A stretch of DNA of 64,000 nt. It comes from Armillaria gallica. Taxonomy: Eukaryota > Basidiomycota > Agaricomycetes > Agaricales > Physalacriaceae. Location: positions 124,001 through 188,000 of the forward strand of contig JBANDB010000005.1 in assembly GCA_037576215.1 (NCBI GenBank). The letters run 5' to 3'. The translations under genes and the position numbers were made by a program. Below, in pieces: positions 44,990-55,860 of this stretch. The first letter of the stretch is position 1. Each line of letters starts with the position of its first letter. Under the pieces are notes generated by a model. The model saw only the letters and a program-made list of their open reading frames with translations, did not search any database and had not been told where the DNA came from.

Positions 44990-46071
44990 TTATTGTATGT
45001 AGCTGGAAGAGTAAAAGTAGCCCCATGCTTTCCCTGGTGTAATGTTCCTAATAGCCTTCTCAATGATTGTCAATCCTTCATCTGTCCAATGGCACTGCAA
45101 AAAAGCCATGATGGCAGAAAATGCCTATTCAATTGGATTGAAATCTGGGGAGTACAGAGGTAGAAAGATAAGCTTGCATCCTATCAGCAGAAAATAAGGT
45201 GAAGATTATTAGAGTACAAGCAAAAAGGGAATGCACAGGCCTCATCCTCAACAAGCTGTCAGACTTCCTCAGAATGATGAATACTGCAATTATCCATGAG
45301 AAGCACACTATGTGGGCCAGGGAAAGGGTTCGTCATTGGAATCTAGACAGAACTAAGCATTGAGAATGTGACAATGGAACAGGAACTCACCACTTTCTTT
45401 CGCAAAAAGTCTACAAATTTCTCTGAAGTCAAAGAGCCAGGGATGATGTCATAGGCAATGATTCCATCAAGCATGAGAATGGGAAGGATGGAATATTGCT
45501 TTCCATGAACGAAATGCCTGCATTGTACACACTGCATGCCCTTGAGGGACCAGCCATACTTCCAAGCAGATGTCCGGTTGTTTTTCCCCACTTCATCACA
45601 GGACATAAGCATGCGAGCACTGAGCTGAGGATTCTGGCAAAAGAGGGCAGCCAGCTGGAGTTGAAAGCAAGCACATTCCAGACTGTTACACTCTCTTGCT
45701 TGCCCAGAGACACATTTTTGAGAGAAATGAAGGTGATGAAAGGCATGCAAGAGTGCTGGTGCAGATAGATGAATACCACATGCTTGGAAAAGACGGTCTT
45801 GGACTTCATCAAGGTAGCTGCAGTTTTTATATTGAAGGAGATTGAAAATAAATCCTGTATCTGTGGCCTGGAGAATGTGGGAATGCCCAGTTCTATGGCC
45901 GGTCTTGTTGGGATCATAAACTAGACAGAATTTTTGGAAGTTGGAGAGGCACTGATAGACCAAAGTCTTCTTGATGTCAAGGATATTGCATATCTCCTTG
46001 ATTGGATAATGTTGCTTGAAGAAGAGGGAAGGAATGTGTTGCTTCAGGTCAAGAGGTTTTTTCGAGGGCAT
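44990..46071 (-). pseudogene. Tc1/mariner-IS630-like DDE transposase
   Basis: Starts MPSKKPLDLKQHIPSLF and has a helix-turn-helix-like N-terminus (YPIKEICNILDIKKTLVYQC). The catalytic core follows: MLMSCDEVGKNNRTSAWKYG (first Asp), LPILMLDGIIAYDIIPGSLT, then after a 48-bp intron (45,343-45,390, GTGAGT...TAG) SVLLMDNCSIHHSEEV (second Asp) and FLPLYSPDFNPIE (third acidic residue). Stops where CAG/CGA codons would be expected (V-stop-QLVEDE; IE-stop-AF) indicate C-to-T decay. This family duplicates TA, matching the termini of the 20.4-kb element, so it is the probable former mover. Confidence 0.88.
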
Positions 46072-46238
46072 GGCTATGATGACAAGTGCGGCACAGGCAA
46101 CTGCACAACATTTGGCAGGTTGTACCTTCCAAAACAAATATGACCACACACATTTTTAAAACCAGGTTTCTGCAGAGTTATTAAAAGAGCTGTAATACTG
46201 CCGCTCCTGCATTTTCAAGGCAAAACTTCGACGACATC

Positions 46239-46691
46239 ATGGAAGAATTCCCTCTCAACCCAGCAGATCACACCAAGTATGGCAAGGATGCCTGGAAAAA
46301 GAGCATCAAGACCAAGCATGTATCAATCTACCAAGCAACCTTGGATTCTTGGAGTGAGGCGAAGTGGAATGAGCTGCTTACTGAAGTTAAACAGGCTGTC
46401 GAGACCAGCACATCCAAGAAAAGGTGCAAAATATCAACTTCTGCACAGTCAGCCACACCAGACATTGTTGAAGAAGAGGCAGACATCGTGTTCAGGTCTG
46501 ATCCTCCAGAGCTGGACAAGGATGAGGACTCAGGAGACTGTAGAGGGAGTGTGGATACTGCAGATGAGTCGGCAGCAGAGGATAGCAATGTAAATATGGC
46601 CAGTGATGTGGCAGCTGTGAGCACCATGACTGTGACTATGCCATCAAGTGATGTACTGTCAGACTCCGAGTCTGACATGGCTGTTGATTAG
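46239..46691 (+). CDS. Acidic hypothetical protein, divergent from the DDE transposase
   Basis: 150 codons, starting MEEFPLNPADHTKYGKDAWK. The N-terminal half is basic and helix-prone (SWSEAKWNELLTEVKQAVE); the C-terminal half is rich in D, E and S (LDKDEDSGD; DSESDMAVD). No family recognised. It starts 168 bp from the transposase start on the other strand, so the two could share a promoter. The frame is open throughout although the surroundings are decayed. Confidence 0.45.
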   Translation: MEEFPLNPADHTKYGKDAWKKSIKTKHVSIYQATLDSWSEAKWNELLTEVKQAVETSTSKKRCKISTSAQSATPDIVEEEADIVFRSDPPELDKDEDSGDCRGSVDTADESAAEDSNVNMASDVAAVSTMTVTMPSSDVLSDSESDMAVD

Positions 46692-46899
46692 CACAAGCAC
46701 AACACCATTGTTCATGTATCTGGGTAGCGTTGTTTCAGTGTAATTGTGACATCTTTGTTGTACTGAAGCATAGTAGACTGTCAATCTATCCTGGTCTTTG
46801 CACAAAATTTGTGGTCTTTAATTAATTATTTACATCTTATTCAAGACAAACAAGTCTTTAGAAAGCTGAGAAAGTTCTTGCCAAGAACATGTACCTCAC

Positions 46900-47700
46900 T
46901 TGTGATACACCTGCTGGATGTACACCCTTAAAAACACGTGTAAATTAACATTTTCAAGCAATATAATCGGAATACATTGTACCAATGAGCAAGACACAGG
47001 AAGAAAGTACCTCATTGTAAGATAAAAGGTTCACCTGGTAACTTCAAAATGAGCTGTTCTAACACTCGGATAGAAGATTGGGTATTCTACCCGGTAGACC
47101 AAGAGTCCAGGTTTTGCCTTGCATGGTGTAATCACCTGGTGGTGATCTAGTACAATTGATCAACCTGGTAAGCCACAGATGAGGTAATATCTGCCAGATA
47201 GAGCATTTATCTTCACCAGGCTGGGTCAGCAAGCATATTAGTCAGTAGTAAAAAGGATTGGTAATAGTGTATCAGTAGGATAGTATAAATACAGGTCATG
47301 TATCTAGTGGGGGATCAGGTTTCTGACCCCCCCAAATGCTACCAGGCAAATAGTATAGGTTTATTGGTTTAGAGCTTTAAGTTGTAGACTCACCTGGAAT
47401 AGAAAGATTGTGACCTGGTCACTTTGTGTGTGCAAGAACATACAAGCAAGCAAACAGTATTAAGCTAGAAACAGAAAGTCAGACCCAAGAAACAGTTCAG
47501 AACCAGTCAGTGTGTTTTAAGTTGCAACCAGGTGCAAAGTATCAGTATTGAAACTGCACCAGGCAGTGAGTTCAGAACCTGCACCAGGCAGTTATTCTGT
47601 ATCAGTTTAAGTTTGTGTTCAGTAACACATCAAATTTAGAGTGGAAACCACAATATATTCTTTAAACCAATCATATTCATTGCACCCAGAACTTGTAACA
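46900..47700. repeat. Subterminal region rich in ACCTGGT/ACCAGGT words
   Basis: At least ten copies of ACCTGG or CCAGGT-type words in both orientations (for example near 47,033, 47,139, 47,172, 47,342, 47,526, 47,567 and 47,582). A TATA-like AGTATAAATACAGG lies near 47,281. Repeated words near one end may be transposase-binding sites; a decayed LTR is an alternative. No gene seen. Confidence 0.45.
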
Positions 47701-47931
47701 TACAGTACAAAGCATTGTAATCTGGTATAACATACCTCCCTTCGAACCACAATTACTGAGTGTTTAGTGTAGTGTGGTGTGTGTAGCACATCACATCTTC
47801 ATAGGTGCTCAGCACCTTTCACTTGGTAAAGATGTTTGATCTTTTGTCTTTCCCATCTTTTTTGTCTTGCACAAGACCCAAAAGACAGGAAAGATGAGCT
47901 CTGGGTTTTGCTGATGAATGCATAACACCTC

Positions 47932-47957
47932 GTGAAGATATGGTCAAAATACTACAG
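47932..47957 (-). repeat. Right terminal inverted repeat of the 20.4-kb element
   Basis: Reverse complement reads CTGTAGTATTTTGA, CCA, TATCTTCAC. It matches the left end at 23 of 26 positions. Confidence 0.9.
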
Positions 47958-48838
47958 TATCCCACGACACCTCCTTCACACCACATGGCAGCGTTTCAGA
48001 GACATCCTCTGTGGTGTATATCCCTCTGAGTGGTGCCCCCAGGCATCGCGGGGAGGGCTACAATTGGGATAAAGGTTTCTCCAAGGTTCTCGAAATGGAG
48101 CTAGCGAATAAAGAGAACTAACATGAACGTGCACCATCTGCTCCTCCTCTGAATATGGGAGACAGCATCAAAAATAAGATGGGTGAGGTAGAGTTAAAAG
48201 GGAGGAGAGATGGTGCTGTGCAGGTGCTTGAGCCAACGCTAGCGAATTTGGTGAGAATCACCCTTCTCTGATGGCATCAAATTAATTGTACGCAGATCTG
48301 GCCACACCTCCCTGCTCTCTCCTGTCTCCCTCACACATTGATGCTCCTGTACCCCCTCTACCAACATGGCATATCCCTCAACACCCTCTAGACACACTCT
48401 GAACAGACCAAGCCTTCTGGTGTGCTCGTCATTGTCAAGGACAACGGCAACACCGTCTTTGGTGCATTCATAGCCGACAGAATACGGCAGAGCAGGGGAA
48501 GGGGTTACTATGGTGGCAGGGAATCATATGTCTCTTTCCTTTCTTCAGAGCCTATCCTCATCGTTTGCAGATTCCTATGGCAGTACTCAAACAGAAAACT
48601 CTCTGTGTACAAAACCACCAGGAGGAACAACTATATCACACTCTGTGAGCCAGATTATCTGAGCTTTGTAGGCAGAGATGGGTCCTATGGGCTGTATGTT
48701 GACAAGAGCCTGCTGGATGGCTCATCGGCGCGGTGTCTGACATTCGGGAATGATGTACTGTGTTCGCCAGGGAGGATGTGGGCTGGAGGTGCCATGCCAT
48801 TTGAGTGCGTGGGCTTGGAAGTATGGCACGTAGGGTAG
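47958..48838 (+). pseudogene. OXR1 copy, 3' part after the 20.4-kb element
   Basis: Continues the copy begun at 27,181. Contains SVVYIPPSGAP, the first intron position near 48,250-48,295, ADRIRQSRGRGYYGGRES, FLWQYSN, a TLDc core altered to SFVGRDGSYGLYVD, and GLEVWHVG with stop TAG 48,836-48,838. TAA at about 48,119 (AACTAACATGAAC) breaks exon 1. CpG-poor compared with the copies at 11.2 and 59.4 kb, so it is older or was silenced longer. Confidence 0.82.
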
Positions 48839-49127
48839 ATCAATCCAATGCATGCTGTGTGATATCCTCACTGCCCTCGATTCATTCACACCTCCATGTC
48901 ATTCATTGTAAGGGGCCTACCACTCATCAGAGGTTTCGATTCCTCCTTGCATACATTGATATGGTTTGTCTGGAAGACTGTTTTATTTGTCATAAGTTCA
49001 GTTAGCTAGTGAAAAGCAAGTGACTACTCTTACAGGCCTCTTCCTGAAACAAAATGCTGCAAAATTAAGTCAATGAAAGCCTGCATGGAACAAAAAAGAA
49101 AATTCTTTTTTATCCAATTCCAAATGT

Positions 49128-49186
49128 GGATATGATAGGAAATCGAACCCCTTGACAAGAGAGGCCATTTCGGCTGAGCCATATCC
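49128..49186 (-). other. tRNA-like unit, class T1
   Basis: 59 nt; starts GGATATGGCTCAGCCGAAAT and ends TATCATATCC, giving a perfect 7-bp acceptor stem (GGATATG/CATATCC). Box B is GGTTCGATTTCC with one inserted T. Confidence 0.6.
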
Positions 49187-49284
49187 ATGACATGCATCGA
49201 CAGAAATATCATCAAGCTCCAATTCCTGTCTTCCCCTAGATTTGTAGCAAAAACAATGGACCGATCTATACAAGACTCGTATTT

Positions 49285-49335
49285 GCATACGGGGACTCGA
49301 GCCTCTATAACTGTAGGTAATATCCGTTCAACGAC
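49285..49335 (-). other. tRNA-like unit, class T5
   Basis: Minus strand: TTGAACGGATATTACCTACA, then GAGGCTCGAGTCCCCGTATG. Pair of the clearer unit at 61,105-61,162. Confidence 0.45.
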
Positions 49336-49969
49336 AGTCATCTCCATGGTGAATTCATCCCGGCAGTGTACCACCCCAAGTTCGATTTTCCCTCCCTTGA
49401 TCTGGGTTTGATGGAAGCAGCCGAAGGGGGAACATGTTAAATGTGCTTGCTCACTCAAATACACACTACCCAGTTCATTGCGTAAATAGATGACAGGCTG
49501 CCTAAACCCCGTTCCTCTGAGCTGACACTCATTTTTCATTTGGGGGAGCCACAACTACTTATTATCGTGGGACCAAGGCAAATACGTAAACCACTGGCTG
49601 AAATCAAAGTGAACGATGTGTTGTGGGGCTCTTATCCCTCACCCTATCCAAAAACAAAGACATGTATGTGTGGCTGCGAGGATTCAATGAGGAATTGAAG
49701 GAGAGTGAGCTAGGATGATCTGGAAAATATTACCAAAACACACTATTATGCAACAAGATAAAGGGTATTCGAACCCCCGTGGCGCTGAGCTCAACATACT
49801 TTTCCTTCCTGCATTGTTTTGAATTTGCACTACAGAGTGACGTGTGGCATTCACTGGGGAGGATGCGTGCCGCAGGAGCGGTACCGTTTGAGTATGCCGG
49901 GTTGGAAGGGTGGATCATTCAATGCCACTGCCCTTGATTGTTCATTCAGCCATTCATTTTGAGAAGTGT

Positions 49970-50033
49970 TGCAGCTCCAGAGCATGGTTGTTAATACGGC
50001 TCACAAGAGGTTCGATCCCTCCCTTGCATACAT
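49970..50033 (+). other. tRNA-like unit, class T3
   Basis: TGCAGCTCCAGAGCATGGTTG, TTAATACGGC, then AGAGGTTCGATCCCTCCC and TTGCATACA. Pair of 13,781-13,843. Confidence 0.55.
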
Positions 50034-50562
50034 ACTCTGTATTGTCCGTGCACTGTTATACTTATGAACTCAGAGAACCTTTTACTTAGGAAAGCAAAAA
50101 GAGATCGAACTACATATTCAAAACATTTCCTTTTCTACTCCAACATGCACTAGGTGCGTTTTTTCACCTACTAGTTCTAAACTCAAGGAAGATAACCCGA
50201 GCACGAATGCAAGGGAAAATTTATTCCACCCACAAAACTGGTTATAGTCTCGGGTAGCATCCCACCACGCATAATGAAAACTCCCCACTTGAAAGAAAAT
50301 AGCTAAGCCTTCCCTTTCAATGGGCATGCTGTCCTGAGGGAGGGGGTATTTGAAGCACCCTCCTTTCTTCCCATGCCGTGTGATACCCTGGCCACCGTAT
50401 TGATTAGAGTAATGACGCCAGATCAGGAGCATGGGCCAATTTAATATGCTTCCCTGCACTCTCTACTTCATTCTCAAACAATGCTTATAATACCCACGAA
50501 AATCATCAGTAAAGTACTTGAAACAAAACAAAAAAAAGAAAACTCATCAACCCTATAAATTT

Positions 50563-50624
50563 GGATATGGGGAATCAAACCCATTAGCCCTTAGCCGGCA
50601 AACGATTTCACCTGAGCCATATCC
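50563..50624 (-). other. tRNA-like unit, class T1
   Basis: 62 nt, with perfect 7-bp acceptor stem GGATATG/CATATCC. Box B is GGTTTGATTCC (one CpG loss). Confidence 0.6.
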
Positions 50625-51200
50625 ACGATGTATGTGGCTGCAGAAACATAGGTCGAAATACGCATTCATTTTGAAGTAGTCTTGTAGCAAAATCGATAGA
50701 CCAAGATATCCAGCACATGGGGAACTCAAACCCCACCCCTTCCCTATGACCCATTCAATGATACTATCCCTATATCCTGGGATGACGAATCTATCCATCC
50801 ACTCCCTATGGTTTCAAATTCCAACTACCACCCAAAAGTCCCATAATTGTTTGATTTTCCCTCCCTCCTTGCTGCCCCACCTGAGGAATGTGAAGCCCAA
50901 TCTGTGTTTTGCAGAAATCGGACCCCAAGGGGAGCCTCCAACTAAGGCTGAGAAAAGGGGTTCACAGTTTAGTCAGTGGTGGCATGGGGAAGTTAAATGC
51001 GCGACTATTCCGAACCTATGCCTGCTCACGGCTATCCTCTCTTTCATTCACACTTCTTCACTCTCACATTCTAATCTGATGAACACCGGAGCATACTCAC
51101 CTCTGATGCATCGAGGTTTGATGCTAGCGTACGTGATCTACTACTGCGAGTAAGGATCAGCTAGTAAAAAAAATACGTCAACTGCACAGAAAATCAGTGT

Positions 51201-51259
51201 GGAGAGGAGGAGTCGAACCTCAAGTACAGGGCGGTGCTATTACTATGCCAACCAATGCC
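51201..51259 (-). other. tRNA-like unit, class T2
   Basis: Minus strand starts GGCATTGGTTGGCATAGTAA and ends GAGGTTCGACTCCTCCTCTCC. Confidence 0.5.
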
Positions 51260-51860
51260 GAACAAAACTGATATTACTACCTGTTCATGCCAATCTCTTC
51301 AGAATCATTCCCAACTCAGGTTTTTCTCATCAAAATCAAGCCACAATCAAATTCTACATGAATGATTGGCTTCCAGGCACGCATCGATATGAGAATTCAA
51401 ACACGAACCAATTTCCCTCTTATTTGCCCTCCCTTCTGCAAAGCTTCTTTTTGATTGACATTTCTGCCTCAGAAATCTCGTTTTCTTCCTCTTGACGCTA
51501 CCCAACACATTCGGCACATTGCTGGTTCTGGGTTTCATATTGGTTGCTCACCTACTTTGCAAAATGATATCTTGTACTTCCAGCTGTCTTGACTCCCACC
51601 TCCCCCTACCTAGTAAAAACAGTTTCTCCCGCAAGTACTCAAATACTTGTGTGTCCCAAACAAGGCTACGGCCCTGCGGAACACTCGGGTAACCTAAATG
51701 GCTTCTTGTGCTGTCATCCCGCACCCCGTCTCCTCATGATCTACCTCTTGGTCAAAGCAAGTTACTGTGATCATACTAATTTGGATTGCAGCTAACCTAG
51801 CATGGGCTTCGAGGACACCAAACATTTAACCATCTCTCAAGGAGATCCAAGAACGACCTC

Positions 51861-51918
51861 ACAGTCGCAGTGGTTAATATACACCAAAGGAGGAGGTTTG
51901 ATTCCTCCTTGAGTACAT
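51861..51918 (+). other. tRNA-like unit, class T3 (Rep-A form)
   Basis: ACAGTCGCAGTGGTTAATAT, then GGAGGTTTGATTCCTCC and TTGAGTACAT. There is almost no spacer between the D-arm-like and T-arm-like parts. Confidence 0.5.
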
Positions 51919-52221
51919 AGCTCAACTAGTTTGAAAACGAAACATTTTTCAGGCCTGCAGATGATCGTTATGTTAAATGTCTTCTTGCTTTTCTAAGCCT
52001 CCGATATCTTCCTGGTGCATTCATATCTCTCCAAGGCTTTGGTGTAAGTAACAGATATACCGCAATTCGTTTTTATTGTCCAGTATGATGGGTCTAGGAG
52101 GTGGCAACACTCATTGTTGGACGACGTGCCTCCCGATCCCACTTCTCAGACTCTGTGTATGGGATAACTAGAGTAAAAGTTTAGTTCATCTAGTAAAAGT
52201 TATTTGTATTCGTAGAATGCA

Positions 52222-52283
52222 GAGTGAAGGAATCGAACCTCAGGAGCCGGGATGATATTACCGGTTACACTATCCATACCCCA
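52222..52283 (-). other. tRNA-like unit, class T9
   Basis: Minus strand: GTATGGATAGTGTAACCGG, TAATATCATCCCGGC, then GAGGTTCGATTCCTTCACTC. Box B is perfect. Confidence 0.55.
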
Positions 52284-53030
52284 AAGTATCTGGTTTCCTT
52301 CGCATGGGGAATTGGCACCGGGTCTCTCCACTAAAAATTCAAATCGCCACATGTGGAAGGAAGAGTCGAACCACAATTACAACATGCGGCCTTCCTTTGT
52401 TCGAGTCAAACTCCAAAAGAAATAAAGGGGGCTGAATTATTGAAATGGTGCGATTCACCCAAGAAAAATTGAACATCTGGCCATGAATTTTGGACCAGAT
52501 TCATCTTTTGCTTGTCTGCAGGTAGCGCTGATATATCACCACAGGAACAGGCAGTTGGTACATCACAGCTCACAGTTGTCTATATGATTATGTCGTCTCC
52601 CACCCACACCATCGTGTTCTCAAAAAACAAAGCCATCATTAACCTTTCTTGCTATTTATGGATGCCCGTCAGACGTAATATCACCGAATGGAATGCCCCA
52701 AGTGTGCATGTGAGCATTTTCCCTTACTCAGTGGTCACACAATTTTCCTTCTTTGACTCGGATCCAAACAGCCCCACGGTCATTTCTTAGTGCTTATTTC
52801 TGACAGTAGCATTTTGTTATATTAAAAATGTCACGAAGTCTTGTCTACAGACTGCCAAATCACCAGTACCCCGCAGACTGATATATCAATGACTGCTGTA
52901 TACCGTAAACCATGATATATCAATCGCCTAGTTCTACCGTGAGTATTTGATATATCACCTGCACTTGCTGATCAAAAGCATCGATTTCACATGGGCTGAT
53001 CAATTCCAGCTCAGTCGCTGTCTGCAACAA

Positions 53031-53730
53031 TGAGCTCCCCGGTGTTCTGTGCCTTGGGAGAACCAACGGTTACCGACAGGTTCCAAAAGCGACCGAAAAA
53101 TCATGTTAGGGATCTCAGATTTGTTTGAAGATGGTCGCTGCCCAAATTAGTACTTCAGGTACATATTGCACCTTGTCTTCATTTTCATGTCACGACTCAC
53201 TTGTGTGTTCACAATGCTTCTGATTGAAACAGTGCCCATACTTACTTGACACAGGCTATAATTGTTCGAATTACTCAGCTGAAAAAGAATACTGACTGCT
53301 TTGATGTTTCCAAGGCCTTTGTGTCAACTTTGCGTCGTCCGACTCGTGACTCGGTGCTAACATTCTCCTATGTACTAGCGCCATTTATTGTCGAGGATGG
53401 CCCAATCTCAGATGCTCAGATAACAGCCTGCCGTTTACCCTCTTGCCCGCGTTGAGATGTCCTGTCGATCCACTCTGAGGTCGGGACAGTCATGCACTGG
53501 CATCATATTGAGCGTGCGCTTGACATGAATCATTTCGGCCGTGACAAATTTGTGTTCCTCTCGCCACCTGCGTGCATGGGTCACCGTGACTTGATTCTCA
53601 GGTGAACAGAAAGGTGAAGTTTGAATGACCTAAAAGAATATTGATGTACATTTTTTGACACAGGCTCTAGGCACGAAGATGGATCGTCGTATTGATGGAA
53701 TCAATGCCAGTCTCTCCAGCACCTGATAGC
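53031..53730 (+). pseudogene. Unrecognised spliced gene in the TGATATATCA element
   Basis: Starts MSSPVFCALGEPTVTDRFQK; a GT-AG intron ends at ACACAG before 53,255. It continues RITQLKKNTDCFDVSKAFVS, FSYVLAPFIVEDGPISDAQI and DKFVFLSPPACMGHRDLIL, then after another ACACAG a piece with DRRIDGINASLSS. Stops occur in exon 1 (TGA) and after SCPR. The wording is clearly protein-like and CpG is retained, but I cannot name the family. Confidence 0.4.
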
Positions 53731-54667
53731 TTTTCTCCTGTGTTGTCTACAGACTGTGTCTCCGTCTGCTGACAAAAATCCCCGGTCAACAATTCGCTGT
53801 AGTTTCAAGTCTGTATTATTTTTCACTGAAATGCGGTTGCCGGAGGAAATGTTGGTAAACTTGGCCAAGTTGCATAAGGTTTACGGTGCGTATATTGTCT
53901 GTGTTGCATTCAGCGGCTCTCTCATTATTCTTGAATAGGTCCTTTCGTCCGTCATCGACCCAACTCCGTACGTGGCTTCTTCAACTCGTCAGGACCTTCG
54001 ACTGAGCCTTAGTCTTCAGTAAACACTTAGCATACCATACCTATCGGGGACGAACCTACCAAAGGAACCATTATCATACAAATGTAAATTCTACTTCACA
54101 GAGGCCTCCTTTGGATTTACAGATCATCAGAAGCACAAGGCACGTCGCGATGAATACCAGATCCAGGACATACTACGATCGCCCTCGGAAATCCCCACCT
54201 CATTGTCCCGGCTCCGCTACATATTCTACACCTACGTGTATCTTCTAGCGAATTTCAGTTCTGAATGATGCAATAGAGGCTCATTAAGTATACATAAAGC
54301 ATGTGCCATATTTCCCTTCATGCGGTATTCCATCGTTGCATCGAGGATCATTTTTGCGTAAGTGTATTTGGAATGGATTTGCTGATTTTTGGTGCTTCGT
54401 CTGACGAAAATTAATTCCCTCACCCGGTGCCTTCGTACACTCACAGAAATATGCTCAATGATAATAAATGATCAAGATTGTACCAGAAGTATATGTCAAG
54501 ACCGCGGTAGGTCTTTCTACAGCATGTACTAGAGTAAAAAGGTCCTTAGGTCGTAAGTACTATATAGAAGGCATGCATTTGCCATTAACATGGGATATAC
54601 TGGCCCGGTAGAACCATAGTAGACGACTTTGGGTCACTAATATCTGTATAAAATGTTTACGCTATTA

Positions 54668-55256
54668 TTAATGCCCGCAATACCTCGAGAAATGAGTACA
54701 AGCAAGGAGTATCTCGGGGCAAGCGTCGGGCTCAATCAATACCCGATCGACCGAACCAATAGGATTCGTTGGCTTCTTCCGATCAATCCCAACCAACGTT
54801 GAATCGTTGACCATTACCATGACCTCGGATTGACCTACCCACCTCAAATTTCCACTCATCTCTCCAATTCCCAGATGGACCGCTGGATGACATAATCACA
54901 TGAACTCTCTCAGCTTGTCCGGTGATACCCCGAGGGCCGACAATGATAGCTTGGACTCGAAGTGAGGAGCAACGGAACTGTGAGATGTGTACAGTATGCT
55001 GTCATATCTTCGTCTCGATACCGCTAACACCTGGGAACTGCTAGGAATAGGGAGGATCACGAGGCGAGGACTGGAAAACGCCATCGTCTTTTACAGTGGT
55101 GCAGCCAGGTGGCCGCGAGTTGGTCAATCGAGTACCTGTATCCTTATAGATACCAATCCGGAGCTGAACAGGTAGATATCCTTCTTGCCTTGCAGGCATT
55201 GGAGGCGCGTATTTCACAAGGTCACCAGTCAAGCTAAGGTAAACGGATCCATTCAA
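54668..55256 (-). other. Possible coding stretch, minus strand
   Basis: Two overlapping minus-strand frames (VQLRIGIYKDTGTRLTNSRP; SEVMVMVNDSTLVGIDRKKP) lie next to each other with possible short introns between. They look like exons, but no family or conserved copy supports them. Confidence 0.2.
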
Positions 55257-55296
55257 TATTTTCTTTTGCGGAACTGTTGATGTAATTTTAGGGACG

Positions 55297-55860
55297 ACTA
55301 GTGGGCGCTATAACATCAAGACCTACTTCGTTGACCGTATGTCTACAAAACCGATGCTACAACGTCCATCCGCAGTTGCCAATGTCGTTCTCAGAAGATT
55401 TCCTCGCTCGGTGGAATGCTTTGCAGCTGAACTGGCACCGATCTGGAATGGGATCCCTGCTAACAACGGTCGCTCTGGAAAAGGCTTTCTGCAACAGTGG
55501 TCAGAAAACGATCGTTATTGTGCTCTGGTGGGGTCCAGCTATGTCGGCAAAGGGACAAACACTTTGACCGTAACGGTGGCTGACGTCCATGCCCGTATGC
55601 ATGCCCTGCTGCCGTGGAAATGGCTAGATACTTTTTATATCCAAAATTTTGTCCTGCTTGTGCGTCATTCTTCATTTTTTGTCATGTTTTTTTTTTCTTC
55701 TACCCGGCTCGTATTTACGCTTTCTATCAATAATATTCCTTCTATCTGTAATATATATAATGCATTCCTTCCTATGTAGAATTTGGTCCGGGAGCAGAAA
55801 CAGAAAAATGCCGAGACAGCAAAGAAAACATAGGCACATCGAAAACATCAGAATGTGATG
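55297..55860 (+). pseudogene. Possible 3' exons of an unrecognised gene
   Basis: Frame with PRSVECFAAELAPIWNGIPA, NDRYCALVGSSYVGKG and LLPWKWLDTFYIQ, then an AT-rich, intron-like gap ending in ATGTAG. A charged tail follows (NLVREQKQKNAETAKK). It sits inside the TGATATATCA element. No family recognised. Confidence 0.3.

Larger units (their letters stand above)
27514..47957. mobile_element. 20.4-kb element with TIRs and TA duplication
   Basis: It starts CTGTAGTATTTTGA at 27,514 and ends with the mirror TCAAAATACTACAG at 47,957. The TIRs extend to 26 bp with 23 matches, and further inside both ends share ATCAGCAAAACCCAG. TA lies on both sides (27,512-27,513; 47,958-47,959). Joining the flanks restores the OXR1 sequence seen at 59,725-59,750 (GAGATATCCCACGACAC). 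TA duplication plus the DDE transposase at 44,990-46,071 fits a Tc1/mariner-IS630 type element. Nested LTR-A, LTR-B and hAT insertions account for about 9.6 kb, and a Plavaka module accounts for more of the excess length. Confidence 0.9.
49690..52850. repeat. Rep-A, copy 3 (most complete)
   Basis: Includes an OXR1 tail remnant at about 49,845-49,910 (GRMRAAGAVPFEYAGLE), a T3 unit, and the whole Rep-A series. The first part (49,690-51,420) matches 13,440-15,815 without the MITE. The rest matches 1,180-2,300. It ends at TTGTCTACAGACT, where the TGATATATCA element region begins. Retains more CpG than copy 1. Confidence 0.82.
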
